DNA of 41,879 nucleotides, taken from assembly GCA_013151215.1 (NCBI GenBank), contig JAADIS010000145.1, positions 1 through 41,879 on the forward strand, written 5' to 3'. The position numbers and the translations under genes are program-made. The DNA comes from Chlorobiota bacterium. Its GTDB lineage: Bacteria > Bacteroidota > Bacteroidia > Bacteroidales > F082. Below, piece after piece: positions 24,510-33,559 of this stretch. Below the pieces are notes generated by a model. It worked only from the letters and a program-made list of their open reading frames with translations, did not search any database and was not told where the DNA came from. The number at the start of each line of letters is the position of its first letter. Position 1 is the stretch's first letter.

Positions 24510-26032
24510 TAAAACAGCTGATTGCCATCCTCCATTGCAAATATTCTCTCATCATGAAAAATATCATCATCCTTAATCAGATAAATAGCGTTCAGCGGCA
24601 ACGAGGCTGATATGCCATCGACATGATATTTAAAATCACCGATGACCTTCCAGGTATTATCCCAATAATAAAGCTTGTATTTTATATTGGCCATCAGGTG
24701 TTTACCTGAAGCATAATACTTTAAATCAAAGTTTCCCGATTTTAACGAAGGCTTAAAAACTTGAATGTCGCCATTTTTAAAAACAAAAGGATAGTCAATG
24801 GCCAAACACCTTTTATCCTCCCATTTGGTTGGCAGGTAAACTACATTCTCAGCCATATTTTCGAAGATCATTATAGAATCCTTGTTTAACGACCAATCAA
24901 CGGCCTTCCATTTCCCATCGTTATAAACTGCCGTAAACAAATATTTTTGCGATGAGCTAGTCTTTTTTGCAAACCTATAATTATTTCCATATAAGCCACT
25001 TACATCAATATAGTTATAATGGCCCAGATAAGGCGGGGTGCTTTCTTTTATGCTCTTTATCGAGAACAAGCTGTTGCTATCAGCAAAATATGTCCGTCGG
25101 TAGATCTTAGCCAGCGACCTGACAATTGGTTCTGTCAGCCCCCCATCGCATGCGCCCAGGTGTATTTCATTCCCATCAGGGGCAATAACTGTTGTCCATG
25201 CCAGCCAGCCATTGGTATCGGACAATGCCGGTGTATAATCCATTGCAGCAGCAAATCCCAAGCTTCGGAAAGCCTTAACCTTAAATATATTAATGGTTTC
25301 CAAATTGCCTTTCCCTGTTTCCAGCAGCTCATCGATCAATGGCCTATGCATTGTTTTCACATATCTCTCATCATATTGTATCAATGAGTTTATCTTACGA
25401 TTTACTTTTAAGACATTTTGCTCGAACGACAATTCATTATCGAGCTCGTCATTAAGCAGCCCACGGAGTTTTTTCCTGAAAGGCTCGACAATTTCGTTTG
25501 CAACCCTATAAGGTAAAATATACTGCTTAAAAGCAGAATAACCGTAGGTCAGCCATTCCTTGTTATTATTATATGTGTCGAACGCAACAAACAGGTTATC
25601 AGTAAATTGCTTCGAGTTGAGGCTTTCAAAATCAATTGAGAACGAGTCGGCTTTATACTCCAGGCAGCCATTGGCTCCCTCGAGGCTATCGATATGCAAC
25701 AGTATTTCCCTGAGATTGCTGAAACGCCCGGGATTAATATTATATGTATTGCCCAGGGAATCCTTCAAGCTGTAAAACGAGGTATAATTCTTGTTTGAGT
25801 AGCTTAACAGATAATAGCACGCGTCCAGCTTCAGCGAATCGTCGGCCTCCATGCAGTTGAGGATGAATTTAGTAAGCTGGGGCTTGTTGATACCTGCAAT
25901 GTCCAAAACGGAAATCACATCTTTGGGAATACCGGGCCTTTTTGATTTTAAGCAAGAAGAAAAATATAAGACAATGAAAACAAGGCAAATCACTGAAAGC
26001 AATATGGGTCGTTTATTAAACATGGCAATCAT
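24506..26032 (-). CDS. Lipoprotein with degenerate transglutaminase-like domain
   Basis: A 508-residue protein with an N-terminal hydrophobic segment and lipobox ending FSSC (Cys27), so probably lipid-anchored. The middle (about residues 200-320) follows the layout of Bacteroidota transglutaminase-core lipoproteins: KVKAFRSLGFAAAMDYTPAL, then NGWLAWTTVIAPDGNEIHL. Further family-like segments are IYRRTYFADSN and VVYLPTKWEDKRC, and a C-terminal beta-rich region. Where the family normally has a catalytic Cys before the RSLG helix and a His before the Trp, this protein has neither (ETINIFK and NGWLAW), so peptidase or crosslinking activity is doubtful. A second ATG three codons in is equally possible. 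It has its own promoter (26054-26084) and lies 43 bases after batE. Confidence 0.7.
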   Translation of the reverse strand: MIAMFNKRPILLSVICLVFIVLYFSSCLKSKRPGIPKDVISVLDIAGINKPQLTKFILNCMEADDSLKLDACYYLLSYSNKNYTSFYSLKDSLGNTYNINPGRFSNLREILLHIDSLEGANGCLEYKADSFSIDFESLNSKQFTDNLFVAFDTYNNNKEWLTYGYSAFKQYILPYRVANEIVEPFRKKLRGLLNDELDNELSFEQNVLKVNRKINSLIQYDERYVKTMHRPLIDELLETGKGNLETINIFKVKAFRSLGFAAAMDYTPALSDTNGWLAWTTVIAPDGNEIHLGACDGGLTEPIVRSLAKIYRRTYFADSNSLFSIKSIKESTPPYLGHYNYIDVSGLYGNNYRFAKKTSSSQKYLFTAVYNDGKWKAVDWSLNKDSIMIFENMAENVVYLPTKWEDKRCLAIDYPFVFKNGDIQVFKPSLKSGNFDLKYYASGKHLMANIKYKLYYWDNTWKVIGDFKYHVDGISASLPLNAIYLIKDDDIFHDERIFAMEDGNQLFY

Positions 26033-26053
26033 TAATCAATATAGCAAAAGGTG

Positions 26054-26084
26054 CAAATATAGTTAAAGGAGGTTTCTAAATCAA
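26054..26084 (-). promoter_or_regulatory. Bacteroidota-type promoter of the lipoprotein gene (minus strand)
   Basis: On the minus strand TTG (26082-26084) is followed after 20 bases by TATATTTG (26054-26061), 21 bases before the start at 26032. The -33 part lies within the 3' end of batE. This suggests the lipoprotein is not simply the tail of the bat operon. Confidence 0.6.
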
Positions 26085-26840
26085 TTTCATCGCATCGGCG
26101 GGAAGCCATCCGATGCTTCCATCCTGGATTTTGATCTTATTCCAGTTGTCAACCTTATCCAGGATTCTTACCTTCGTTCCCTCGTGCACGACAAATAAGT
26201 CAACGGAAGATACTGTAGGTGAACTTTTTACGGTTATTGTAGGCGTAAATATTATTGCGTCCTTATTCTCTTTGGTATAATAATACTTCTGCGATGCAAG
26301 ACCAATGCTTCCCACTGAGGCGATTAAGAGCAAAACACCAAGGTAGAAAGATAATTTTTTCGACGATCGCGATTTGGATAAGATATAAAATCCGAGCACG
26401 ACAAGAAATGCCGACCAAATAACCAGGGACAAGACGGCCCACGAGTTAGCATTGAACATCTCGTAGAAATAATTCCACCATTGCTTATAAAACAAGCTAG
26501 GTACTTTTTCAATCTTATCAACGATCATGCTGTTGCAGATGTTTAAATTGTAGAGGATGTCCTCGTCGTTGGGAGCAAGCTTACGGGCTTTTTCATAATA
26601 TAATATCGCGGCAGGTATATTATTGTTCTTGAAGTATGCATTACCAATATTATAATATAGTTCCGCCGACTGGTAATTCTCGGACAAAACACTGTTATAC
26701 ATTACCAAGCTTGAATCATAAAGGCCTTGGCTATATAATTGGTTTGCTTTTTCAATGGTCTCTTTATGAGAGTTGGCCATGGCAAGTGAACTTGCAAGGC
26801 TCAATAAAACAACTGACAATATATTTATAAGGTTCTTCAT
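26076..26840 (-). CDS. batE: BatE: TPR and SH3 domain membrane protein
   Basis: A 254-residue protein with a signal-like N-terminus (about residues 1-22) and two or three TPR units (about 25-110, for example YYNIGNAYFKNNNIPAAILYYEKA). Two membrane segments (about 130-185) and a C-terminal bacterial SH3-like domain (about 195-254, with VHEGTKVRILDKVDNWNKI and GWLPADAM) follow. This layout is the usual BatE of the Bacteroidota aerotolerance operon. It would hold a complex at the inner membrane and bind peptide or glycan through the SH3 part. One base separates it from batD. Confidence 0.87.
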   Translation of the reverse strand: MKNLINILSVVLLSLASSLAMANSHKETIEKANQLYSQGLYDSSLVMYNSVLSENYQSAELYYNIGNAYFKNNNIPAAILYYEKARKLAPNDEDILYNLNICNSMIVDKIEKVPSLFYKQWWNYFYEMFNANSWAVLSLVIWSAFLVVLGFYILSKSRSSKKLSFYLGVLLLIASVGSIGLASQKYYYTKENKDAIIFTPTITVKSSPTVSSVDLFVVHEGTKVRILDKVDNWNKIKIQDGSIGWLPADAMKLI

Positions 26841-26841
26841 A

Positions 26842-28737
26842 TTATTTCAACGCCTTCTCGGCTAAAGTAATTGCGATTAAACTTTCATGATATATGCTCT
26901 TCATCTTATTGGCGGCATTGCCGGGCGCGAACCGGGCAAACTCGATATTGTTCAGGGCATTGACAAAGCCGTTTGTTATTTCGTCGTCAACTTGCCTGGA
27001 AGTCAATATATCGGTGATGTTCTCAATCGAAAGCTCAGCCTGTGGAATAAGGAACTTATCCGACAAATAGCCCCATAAGGCCTGTGCCAGTTCGTTATAA
27101 AACTCCTTGTCGTCATTCGCCTTCATCAACTTCTCAGCCTTCAAAAGCTTGCTCTTCGCAATTTTGTTTGCTTTTCTGGTCTTCATCAGGGCAACATTGC
27201 CTTTACGCTTTTGTTGCTGCCTGAAAACCAAGACAAAAACAATGAGCAAGGCCAGGGGAACAAATATCGCCAGGTAATATGCCGGGCTACCGAATAAAAA
27301 ATCATTTACTTTAAGCAGTTCAAAATCCGTTTGTTTAATATGATGGATGTCCTTGCCGATATATTTTATATCCTCCTGGGCCGAAGAACTATACGAGACA
27401 CCGCCTCCGGAGGAGCCGGCGCCTTTTACAACCTTGATGTTATAAGGTCCGGCACTAATACTGTGATATTTTTTATCTGACGGGTTGAAATAACTAAATT
27501 CCAGGGGCTTGATAACAAAATCGCCCGGGTTTCTGGCAATAGCCAGGTATTCTATCTTCTTGATCCCCGATACGCCCTTTAAACCAGTCCTGATATTGTT
27601 GCTGATTTTTGGGTCGTAAGTCTCAAAATCAACGGGAAATTTAATTTTAGGCGGGTTTACAAGCTCAAGATTCCCGGCGCCGCTCAGCTTTACGCTTATG
27701 GTTAAGGCATCATTAGTTGAAATAGTATCATGGTCGAGCTGTGCGTTAAATGAAAATTTCCCGACCGCCCCAGTAAAGCTTTCTGGCTTGCCTTCCTGGG
27801 GAAGGGGTTTTACGTTTATCGTAATTTCTTTGGAACTCAGGAACACATCGACGTTCTTTATGTTCCTGTTAAAAAAAGGATCGTTGAAGAAATCATCGAA
27901 AGGGTCGCGGCTTCTACGCCTTTTGTTTTGAACCTGGATCTGCGCAACGCATTTTAGCTCAGTAGGTTTAATGGTAAGCTTTCCGCTTTTCTGCGGAAAG
28001 AGCGCATATTTGCTGATATCGGCAACAATATATTCCTGCCCATCGATAATTTGCCGGCTTTGTTTCAGCTGTTTGTCATCGGATAAGCTCTTGGACCAAA
28101 ACCCTTCGTACGATGGCGATTTGTCCATGCTTAAGTTAGAAATACCTACCTTGGTATATATACGGTTAGTTATTATTATCTGTTCCCCCAGATACGGATT
28201 CCTGTTTGAGACAATTGTTTTCAGGAAAACGTCCTCATCGCTCAACGCCCCGTTTGAAGAAGTACTTCCCTTTTGTGAAGCCATATTGTTTCCGCTTTGC
28301 GAAGCAGTGCTGTTTCCGCTACCGGCCTGGGCGGTGTTGCCTGAGCGCTTCACCACTTTAATAGTTAAGCTGTTCGACCTTACGGTCTCGCCGTCAACAA
28401 CTATCGAGGCAGGCGATATCATATATGTACCTTCTTCCGAAGCCGTTAATATATAAGTAAATATTTGCGTAACGCTTTGGTGGTAATTCCCGTTTATATA
28501 TTCAACCGATGAGCTCTGGGAGGTGTTGGGCCCTGAAAGCCTGTGCAGCTTACCGAAGTTTGGTGCGCTGAACCCACTTCCGTTTGCGTTTAATTCGTAA
28601 GTTACCCTAAACCTCTCACCCACCATGACGGAATTGCCGGTACTTGCGACAAACTTGGTGCTTTTTTGCAAGGCAAAGGATAATGTACTGAATATCAGTG
28701 CAACAAATAGAAATATTATCTTTTTTACGTTCATCAT
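26842..28737 (-). CDS. batD: BatD: oxygen-tolerance protein
   Basis: A 631-residue protein with a signal peptide (about residues 1-22). A long periplasmic part is built of immunoglobulin-like beta domains (VMVGERFRVTYELNANG, NPYLGEQIIITNRIY, GAGNLELVNPPKI), with a low-complexity Ser/Gly/Asn linker around residues 134-160. One C-terminal membrane segment (YYLAIFVPLALLIVFVLVF) and a cytoplasmic helical tail follow. This is the standard BatD (Oxygen_tol) layout. A second ATG follows the first directly. A promoter lies in the 60-base gap towards batC, so batD and batE may also be transcribed separately. Confidence 0.9.
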   Translation of the reverse strand: MMNVKKIIFLFVALIFSTLSFALQKSTKFVASTGNSVMVGERFRVTYELNANGSGFSAPNFGKLHRLSGPNTSQSSSVEYINGNYHQSVTQIFTYILTASEEGTYMISPASIVVDGETVRSNSLTIKVVKRSGNTAQAGSGNSTASQSGNNMASQKGSTSSNGALSDEDVFLKTIVSNRNPYLGEQIIITNRIYTKVGISNLSMDKSPSYEGFWSKSLSDDKQLKQSRQIIDGQEYIVADISKYALFPQKSGKLTIKPTELKCVAQIQVQNKRRRSRDPFDDFFNDPFFNRNIKNVDVFLSSKEITINVKPLPQEGKPESFTGAVGKFSFNAQLDHDTISTNDALTISVKLSGAGNLELVNPPKIKFPVDFETYDPKISNNIRTGLKGVSGIKKIEYLAIARNPGDFVIKPLEFSYFNPSDKKYHSISAGPYNIKVVKGAGSSGGGVSYSSSAQEDIKYIGKDIHHIKQTDFELLKVNDFLFGSPAYYLAIFVPLALLIVFVLVFRQQQKRKGNVALMKTRKANKIAKSKLLKAEKLMKANDDKEFYNELAQALWGYLSDKFLIPQAELSIENITDILTSRQVDDEITNGFVNALNNIEFARFAPGNAANKMKSIYHESLIAITLAEKALK

Positions 28738-28748
28738 TAAATAATGTT

Positions 28749-28780
28749 CAAAAATATGATTTATTTAAACCAAAACTCAA
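28749..28780 (-). promoter_or_regulatory. Internal promoter of the bat operon before batD (minus strand)
   Basis: On the minus strand TTG (28778-28780) and TATTTTTG (28749-28756) are separated by 21 bases, and the batD start follows 11 bases later. The neighbouring bat genes have gaps of at most about 20 bases, while here 60 bases are left, which fits a promoter position. Confidence 0.55.
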
Positions 28781-28797
28781 TTTATATATATTGTTAA

Positions 28798-29586
28798 TTA
28801 CCAGTCGATATCCGTTTTAGTCGATTTAGCCGACTTTGCTTTTGCCCTTTGTAATTTCTGCAAAGTTTTTTTCTCGTCGTTCTTTAAAGCATCCAGCATT
28901 CGTTGAGCATCCTGCTTGCTGATTTGCTGCGGCTGTTTTTGCTGTTGCTGATTTTTTTTCTGATCCTGATTTTGCTTCTGCTGATCGTTTTTTTTATCCT
29001 GATCATTCTTATCCTGATTTTTCTTATCCTGATTCTTTTTATTGTCTTTTTTGTCCTTGTCCTTGTTCTTGTCCTTGTCCTTGTCCTTGTTCTTGTCCTT
29101 TTTCTTATCCTTGTCCTTGTCCTTGTTCTTGTCCTGGTTTTTTTGCTGTTGCTCGATCATTTTTTTTCGGGCATACTCATAGTTATATTTGGCGTCCTGA
29201 TTATCGGGATCGATCCTTAAGGCATTCTTATAAGCCTCCATGCTTTCCTTATATTTTTTCAGGCTGAGCAAACTATTGCCCAGATTATAATATGACGAGG
29301 ACTTAATGTCCTTGTTTTTAGATGACCCTGATGATTCATCGAACAATTTCGACGATTCATCATAATTCTTCTGCATATACATTGCATCACCCAGGTTGAA
29401 TTTCCCCTTAATATAATCCGGTTTTTCCGTTATGGCCTTGCGATATTCAATTTCCGCATCGGTATAATTATCGGTTTCGTATAAATTATTGCCTTTCCGA
29501 ACAAGTTTCTTCTCGCTTTGGGCGAAGATGTTCATACTTGCAAGAGCAAGAACCAGTATCATTATATGTTTATAGGAAGCATTCAT
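28798..29586 (-). CDS. batC: BatC: TPR protein with long Lys/Asp/Asn/Gln-rich tail
   Basis: A 262-residue exported protein with a signal peptide (about residues 1-22, ending IFAQ). TPR units at about 25-140 include YYNLGNSLLSLKKYKESMEAY. An extreme low-complexity region at about 146-221 is made almost only of Lys, Asp, Asn and Gln, and a short helical C-terminus follows (KQDAQRMLDALKNDEKK). The tail is longer and simpler than usual for BatC, and its core is coded by near-perfect hexanucleotide repeats. The frame opens nine codons earlier (29613), but that would overlap batB and the ATG at 29586 starts the signal peptide. It lies four bases after the batB stop. Confidence 0.85.
   Translation of the reverse strand: MNASYKHIMILVLALASMNIFAQSEKKLVRKGNNLYETDNYTDAEIEYRKAITEKPDYIKGKFNLGDAMYMQKNYDESSKLFDESSGSSKNKDIKSSSYYNLGNSLLSLKKYKESMEAYKNALRIDPDNQDAKYNYEYARKKMIEQQQKNQDKNKDKDKDKKKDKNKDKDKDKNKDKDKKDNKKNQDKKNQDKNDQDKKNDQQKQNQDQKKNQQQQKQPQQISKQDAQRMLDALKNDEKKTLQKLQRAKAKSAKSTKTDIDW
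29052..29135 (-). repeat. Hexanucleotide repeat inside batC
   Basis: On the coding strand the region is mostly GACAAG units with interspersed AACAAG, giving Asp-Lys and Asn-Lys dipeptides. Since the unit is two codons, copy-number changes by slippage keep the reading frame and only alter tail length. Confidence 0.8.
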
Positions 29587-29590
29587 TTTT

Positions 29591-30637
29591 TTATTTTTTC
29601 TCCATCTTACCAAACAGATCCACTTTGCCTGCCCATTTACTTTTGCGCTTACCGATTAGCAGCTCAACCAATAAGATTATCAATGCCGCAATGATGTATA
29701 TTTGAAAACGATGTTCATAATCAGTAAATTGTTTCGATTCGATTTCTTTTTTCTGGATACTGTTAATCTCGTTGAATATCTTGCTCAACCCGCTGCTACC
29801 GTTGTTGGCCCTCGCATAAGCACCATTTCCGGCCGCGGCTATCTGCCTGAGCATATCCTCGTCAAGCTTGGTAACAACGGTTTTTCCTTCTTTGTCTTTT
29901 TTAAATCCTGTCCTGCCGCCATAATCGTTATAAATAGGTATCGGGGCTCCGTCAGGCAAGCCCATTCCGATAGTAAACACTTTAATACCCTGCTCATAGG
30001 CCTTTTTTGCCGACTCAACGGCATCGTCCTCGTGGTTCTCGCCATCGGTAATAATTATGATGGCTTTATTATGTTCTTGTTCGTCGAAGGATTCTACCGA
30101 CATGTCGATTGCCTCCCCAATGGCAGTTCCCTGCGAAGGAACTATTTTTGTGTCAACGGCCGAGAGAAATAATTTAGCAGCCGAATAGTCGGTTGTCAAG
30201 GGAAGTTGTTTATATGCGTTTCCGGCAAAGACGATTATCCCTATCCTATCGCCCTCAAGTTTATCGATAAGATTTGAGATCGCCATTTTGGAACGCACAA
30301 GCCTATTGGGCTTGATATCTTCGGCCATCATCGAGTTCGAAACATCCAGAACCAGCATAAGGTCGATACCTTCGCGCTTTACCTTTTCCAGCTTGGACCC
30401 GATCTGCGGGTCAACAAGGGCTATCACTATAAACACGAGTCCGGTCAAAAGCAAAATAAACTTGAATACAGGCTTGATCTCCGATGAGTTCGGGCTGATG
30501 CCGTCCAGCTGTTTTGTGCTGGCATAGTTCTTAGAGGCTGTTTTCTTCCACGAATTGAACAAGAGATACAAGACAAAAAACACTACCGCCAGAAGCAGAA
30601 ACCAAAAATACTCTATGTTGGCAAATCTAATCATCAA
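29591..30637 (-). CDS. batB: BatB: von Willebrand factor A domain membrane protein
   Basis: A 348-residue protein with two N-terminal membrane segments (about residues 10-27 and 57-76), a VWA domain with an intact MIDAS start DVSNS (Asp98, Ser100, Ser102), and a C-terminal membrane segment (about 318-336). Further MIDAS-type elements are the Thr of LPLTTD and ITDGENHEDD. In the Bat system BatA and BatB form a membrane complex thought to act in envelope protection against oxidative stress. It is preceded by batA (20-base gap) and followed by batC (4 bases). Confidence 0.92.
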   Translation of the reverse strand: MMIRFANIEYFWFLLLAVVFFVLYLLFNSWKKTASKNYASTKQLDGISPNSSEIKPVFKFILLLTGLVFIVIALVDPQIGSKLEKVKREGIDLMLVLDVSNSMMAEDIKPNRLVRSKMAISNLIDKLEGDRIGIIVFAGNAYKQLPLTTDYSAAKLFLSAVDTKIVPSQGTAIGEAIDMSVESFDEQEHNKAIIIITDGENHEDDAVESAKKAYEQGIKVFTIGMGLPDGAPIPIYNDYGGRTGFKKDKEGKTVVTKLDEDMLRQIAAAGNGAYARANNGSSGLSKIFNEINSIQKKEIESKQFTDYEHRFQIYIIAALIILLVELLIGKRKSKWAGKVDLFGKMEKK

Positions 30638-30657
30638 TTTAATTTTTTAGTTTTTCA

Positions 30658-31653
30658 TCAGGGGAATTTCCTGAAAACCATGAATCTCAATACAACTTCC
30701 AAAACAAATAAGCCCAAGGCCCATAGTGCAAAGCCCATAAATTTCTCATGTTTCCTCTTAAACTCCTGCACATCGATCTTCGACTTTTCCAGCTTATCTA
30801 TTTCATCATATATCGCTTTAAGCGATTTATTGTCCTGTGCCCTAAAATACCTGCCTCCGGTGGTCTTTGCAATTTCCTTGAGCAAATCCTCATCTATCTG
30901 AACCTCAACATTTTGCATTTGTACACCGAAAGGGGTCTGCATTGGATATGGAGCATAGCCCTGAGTACCGACGCCTATTGTATAAACCCTTATCCCGTAC
31001 ATCTTGGCAAGCTCGGCGGCCGAACGCGGGTCGATGGAGCCTGCATTGTTAACACCATCGGTGAGCAGGATTATGACCTTTGAAATAGCTTGCGAATCTT
31101 TCAGCCGGCTAACTGAAGTTGCCAAGCCATCGCCTATGGCGGTTCCATCTTCAATCATACCGCTCTCTATCTCCCTGAAAAGGGAATATATCATCTGGTG
31201 GTCGGTTGTCAAAGGAACCTGTGTGAAGGCCTCCCCACTAAAAATCACAAGGCCTACCCTGTCGTTGGGGCGTTTAGAGATAAAATCCTTAGAGACGGCC
31301 TTTGCAGCCTCCAAACGGTTTGGCTGAAGGTCCCGGGCAAGCATGCTGCTCGAAACATCCAGGGCAGTTACTATATCTATACCTTCAATATTTATGTTTT
31401 GCTTTGAAGAAACGGACTGAGGGCGAGCCAAGGCAACAATAAGCAAGGCAATCACAAAAAGCCTGATTACAAAAAGTAAATGAACAAGATATATTTTAGG
31501 GCTAAGGGGCATATCGGCAAACACCTGGTTATCCGAGAAAACAAGTTCGGGATCCCTTTTTTTGTTACGTAACAAATACCAAGCTATTAAAGCCGGGATA
31601 AGCAATAATGCCCATAAATATTCAGGATTGGCCCATTCATCGTAATTAAACAT
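30658..31653 (-). CDS. batA: BatA: von Willebrand factor A domain membrane protein
   Basis: A 331-residue protein with the same layout as BatB: membrane segments at about residues 10-28 and 55-76, a VWA domain with MIDAS motif DVSSS (Asp99, Ser101, Ser103), VPLTTD and LLTDGVNNAG, and a final membrane helix (about 309-325). The two are old paralogues. Its start overlaps the end of the upstream Bat-operon gene by 8 bases, a sign of translational coupling. Confidence 0.92.
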   Translation of the reverse strand: MFNYDEWANPEYLWALLLIPALIAWYLLRNKKRDPELVFSDNQVFADMPLSPKIYLVHLLFVIRLFVIALLIVALARPQSVSSKQNINIEGIDIVTALDVSSSMLARDLQPNRLEAAKAVSKDFISKRPNDRVGLVIFSGEAFTQVPLTTDHQMIYSLFREIESGMIEDGTAIGDGLATSVSRLKDSQAISKVIILLTDGVNNAGSIDPRSAAELAKMYGIRVYTIGVGTQGYAPYPMQTPFGVQMQNVEVQIDEDLLKEIAKTTGGRYFRAQDNKSLKAIYDEIDKLEKSKIDVQEFKRKHEKFMGFALWALGLFVLEVVLRFMVFRKFP

Positions 31654-32626
31654 GAGAACCTCCTTCCTCGTTCATACCAATTTCATTATCAGCCTCTTGC
31701 TTTGTGTACTTCGTCTCGTTTACAAAGTCGATACAATGAGAGATGCTTAAATCATTCTCCAGGGCCGTAGGTTGGGCCTTTGCGAATTTCACTAAATCCG
31801 ACAGTTGGAAAACAGCGTTCAGTTTGTTTCTTGCCTCATCGTTGTCCAAGGCTTTTTCTATTTCACCGGCAATCTCATCGCTCGTCATCTCAACGGCATC
31901 AATATTAAACCTCCTGTCGATATACTCGCGCATTATGTCGGTCAGCCTGGAATGATATTCCTTTATTTTCCCCTGTTGCCATACTTTTGCAAGCCGTAAT
32001 TCATCAAGCTTCTCCAGTGCTACCACCTCGGCAGGCCTCAGCGGCTTTGGTTTAGCCACAAAAATTGGCCTGTTGTTTTTTCTCCGGATCAAAAACCAAA
32101 TTATCACAACTATCAAGGCAACAATGAGCAAAGCCCCCAAAGCCCATGGCAATATCTCCATAAAAGTATAGGGTTCCTTGTATGGCATCACTATTTGCTT
32201 AAATGCCCGGCTTGTATCAACCTCGGGGGTAAACACGTTTAAATGGAGCAAAGGGCTCTTGGTGTCGAAAACGATCGAGCTATCCTTTGCGAACTTGAAA
32301 GTATAAGATGGCAATTCAAAATAACCCGAATCGAATGATGTTATTATAAACTTCTGACTTATGGTCATCTGTGTCCCGGAGAACATAGTATCTACTTCTC
32401 CCCTGCTTATTACTTCGATATTTTTATTAAGGGTATCGCCGATTAGCGGCCACGAAAAGCTAAAATCCCTCGGGATCCTCAACCCAAGCTCCAATTGGGC
32501 CTGATCACCGATCATTATGGCGTTTGTGTCGAGCAGGGCAAAGGCTTGGGCATTTTGTGCCACAAGCAACTTCCCGGCCGTGAAAGCCAAAATAAAAATC
32601 AAATATGTAATAGTTCTTTTAATCAT
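31646..32626 (-). CDS. Bat-operon membrane protein with BatD-like N-terminal domain
   Basis: A 326-residue protein with a signal peptide (about residues 1-27), a periplasmic beta-rich domain (about 30-155) of the BatD-like type (IMIGDQAQLELGLRIP), one membrane segment (about 162-183) and a cytoplasmic helical domain. The cytoplasmic part includes PLRPAEVVALEKLDELRLAK and EYHSRLTDIMREYIDRRF, a pattern like the cytoplasmic part of DUF4381 proteins. In Bacteroidota this gene normally sits between the DUF58 gene and batA. The frame opens nine codons upstream (32653) and would overlap the DUF58 gene; the ATG at 32626 starts the signal peptide and avoids that. Probably links the VWA proteins to the MoxR ATPase, by inference. 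Confidence 0.8.
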   Translation of the reverse strand: MIKRTITYLIFILAFTAGKLLVAQNAQAFALLDTNAIMIGDQAQLELGLRIPRDFSFSWPLIGDTLNKNIEVISRGEVDTMFSGTQMTISQKFIITSFDSGYFELPSYTFKFAKDSSIVFDTKSPLLHLNVFTPEVDTSRAFKQIVMPYKEPYTFMEILPWALGALLIVALIVVIIWFLIRRKNNRPIFVAKPKPLRPAEVVALEKLDELRLAKVWQQGKIKEYHSRLTDIMREYIDRRFNIDAVEMTSDEIAGEIEKALDNDEARNKLNAVFQLSDLVKFAKAQPTALENDLSISHCIDFVNETKYTKQEADNEIGMNEEGGSHV

Positions 32627-32636
32627 TTCTCTCGGA

Positions 32637-33512
32637 TTATCTTCTCGATTCACGCTTTTTAAACAGGTTCATCAGCGGTCTTACATAATCTTCCCCGGTA
32701 TAAACCTTAACCATGTCAATTCCGTAACGAGCAAACAATTGGTCTATTTCCCTCCGTTTTATTTCGGTGCTCCTCCTGAAATGCTCGCGAACCTTCTTGC
32801 TCGACGAGTCAACCCACATCGCTTTTCCTGTTTCGGCATCCATCATTTTCACCAATCCGATATCGGGCAGTGATATTTCTCTTTTGTCGGTAACCCTAAC
32901 CGCTATCAGGTCATGCTTATGATTGGCTATCTGCAAGCCTTTTTCGTAAGCTTCGCTCATAAAGTCGGAGATCAAGAACGCTGTTGACTTTTTCTTTATG
33001 GCATTGGCCAGAAACCGCAAGGCCTCTGAAATATCAGTTCCTTTGCTATCAGCCTTGAAGTCGATCAACTCCCTGATAATACGCAATATATGCGAGGTGC
33101 CTTTTTGTGGAGGAATGAATTTTTCTATCTTATCGCTAAAGAAAATCACCCCTACTTTATCATTGTTTTGTATTGCGGAAAAGGATATTACAGCAGCAAT
33201 CTCGGTTATCAGATCTTGCTTAAACTGTCTTTGTGTACCAAACATATTCGATCCGGAGACATCGATCAACAGCACCACCGTTAGCTCTCTCTCCTCCTCG
33301 AAAATCTTTACAAAAGGATGGTTGTAGCGGGCCGTTACGTTCCAGTCGATGTTACGGATGTCGTCACCGTACTGATATTCCCTCACCTCGCTGAAAGCCA
33401 TGCCCCTCCCTTTGAACACGCTGTGGTATTCACCTGAAAACAGTTGATTCGACAAGCCTTTGGTCTTAATCTCTATCTTCCTGACTTTCTTGAATATTTC
33501 TTTTTGATCCAT
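32637..33512 (-). CDS. DUF58 domain protein of the Bat operon
   Basis: A 291-residue soluble protein with the DUF58 signature EYQYGDDIRNIDWNVTARYN at about residues 46-65 and a VWA-like domain with a DVSGS motif just after (LLIDVSGSNMFG). DUF58 proteins are encoded beside MoxR ATPases and are considered their adaptors or clients. It lies 47 bases after the moxR stop on the same strand. The protein has no signal peptide or membrane helix, so it is cytoplasmic. Confidence 0.92.
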   Translation of the reverse strand: MDQKEIFKKVRKIEIKTKGLSNQLFSGEYHSVFKGRGMAFSEVREYQYGDDIRNIDWNVTARYNHPFVKIFEEERELTVVLLIDVSGSNMFGTQRQFKQDLITEIAAVISFSAIQNNDKVGVIFFSDKIEKFIPPQKGTSHILRIIRELIDFKADSKGTDISEALRFLANAIKKKSTAFLISDFMSEAYEKGLQIANHKHDLIAVRVTDKREISLPDIGLVKMMDAETGKAMWVDSSSKKVREHFRRSTEIKRREIDQLFARYGIDMVKVYTGEDYVRPLMNLFKKRESRR

Positions 33513-33559
33513 TTATTTGTGCTCTGTGTTACCGGCTTACCGATTTTATGCTTTAGCCT

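Noticed and set aside
28903-29220. Plus-strand frame rich in Leu and Val
   Set aside because: It is the complement of the batC hexanucleotide tract; the Leu/Val pattern is produced by the repeat and has no start signals or family match.
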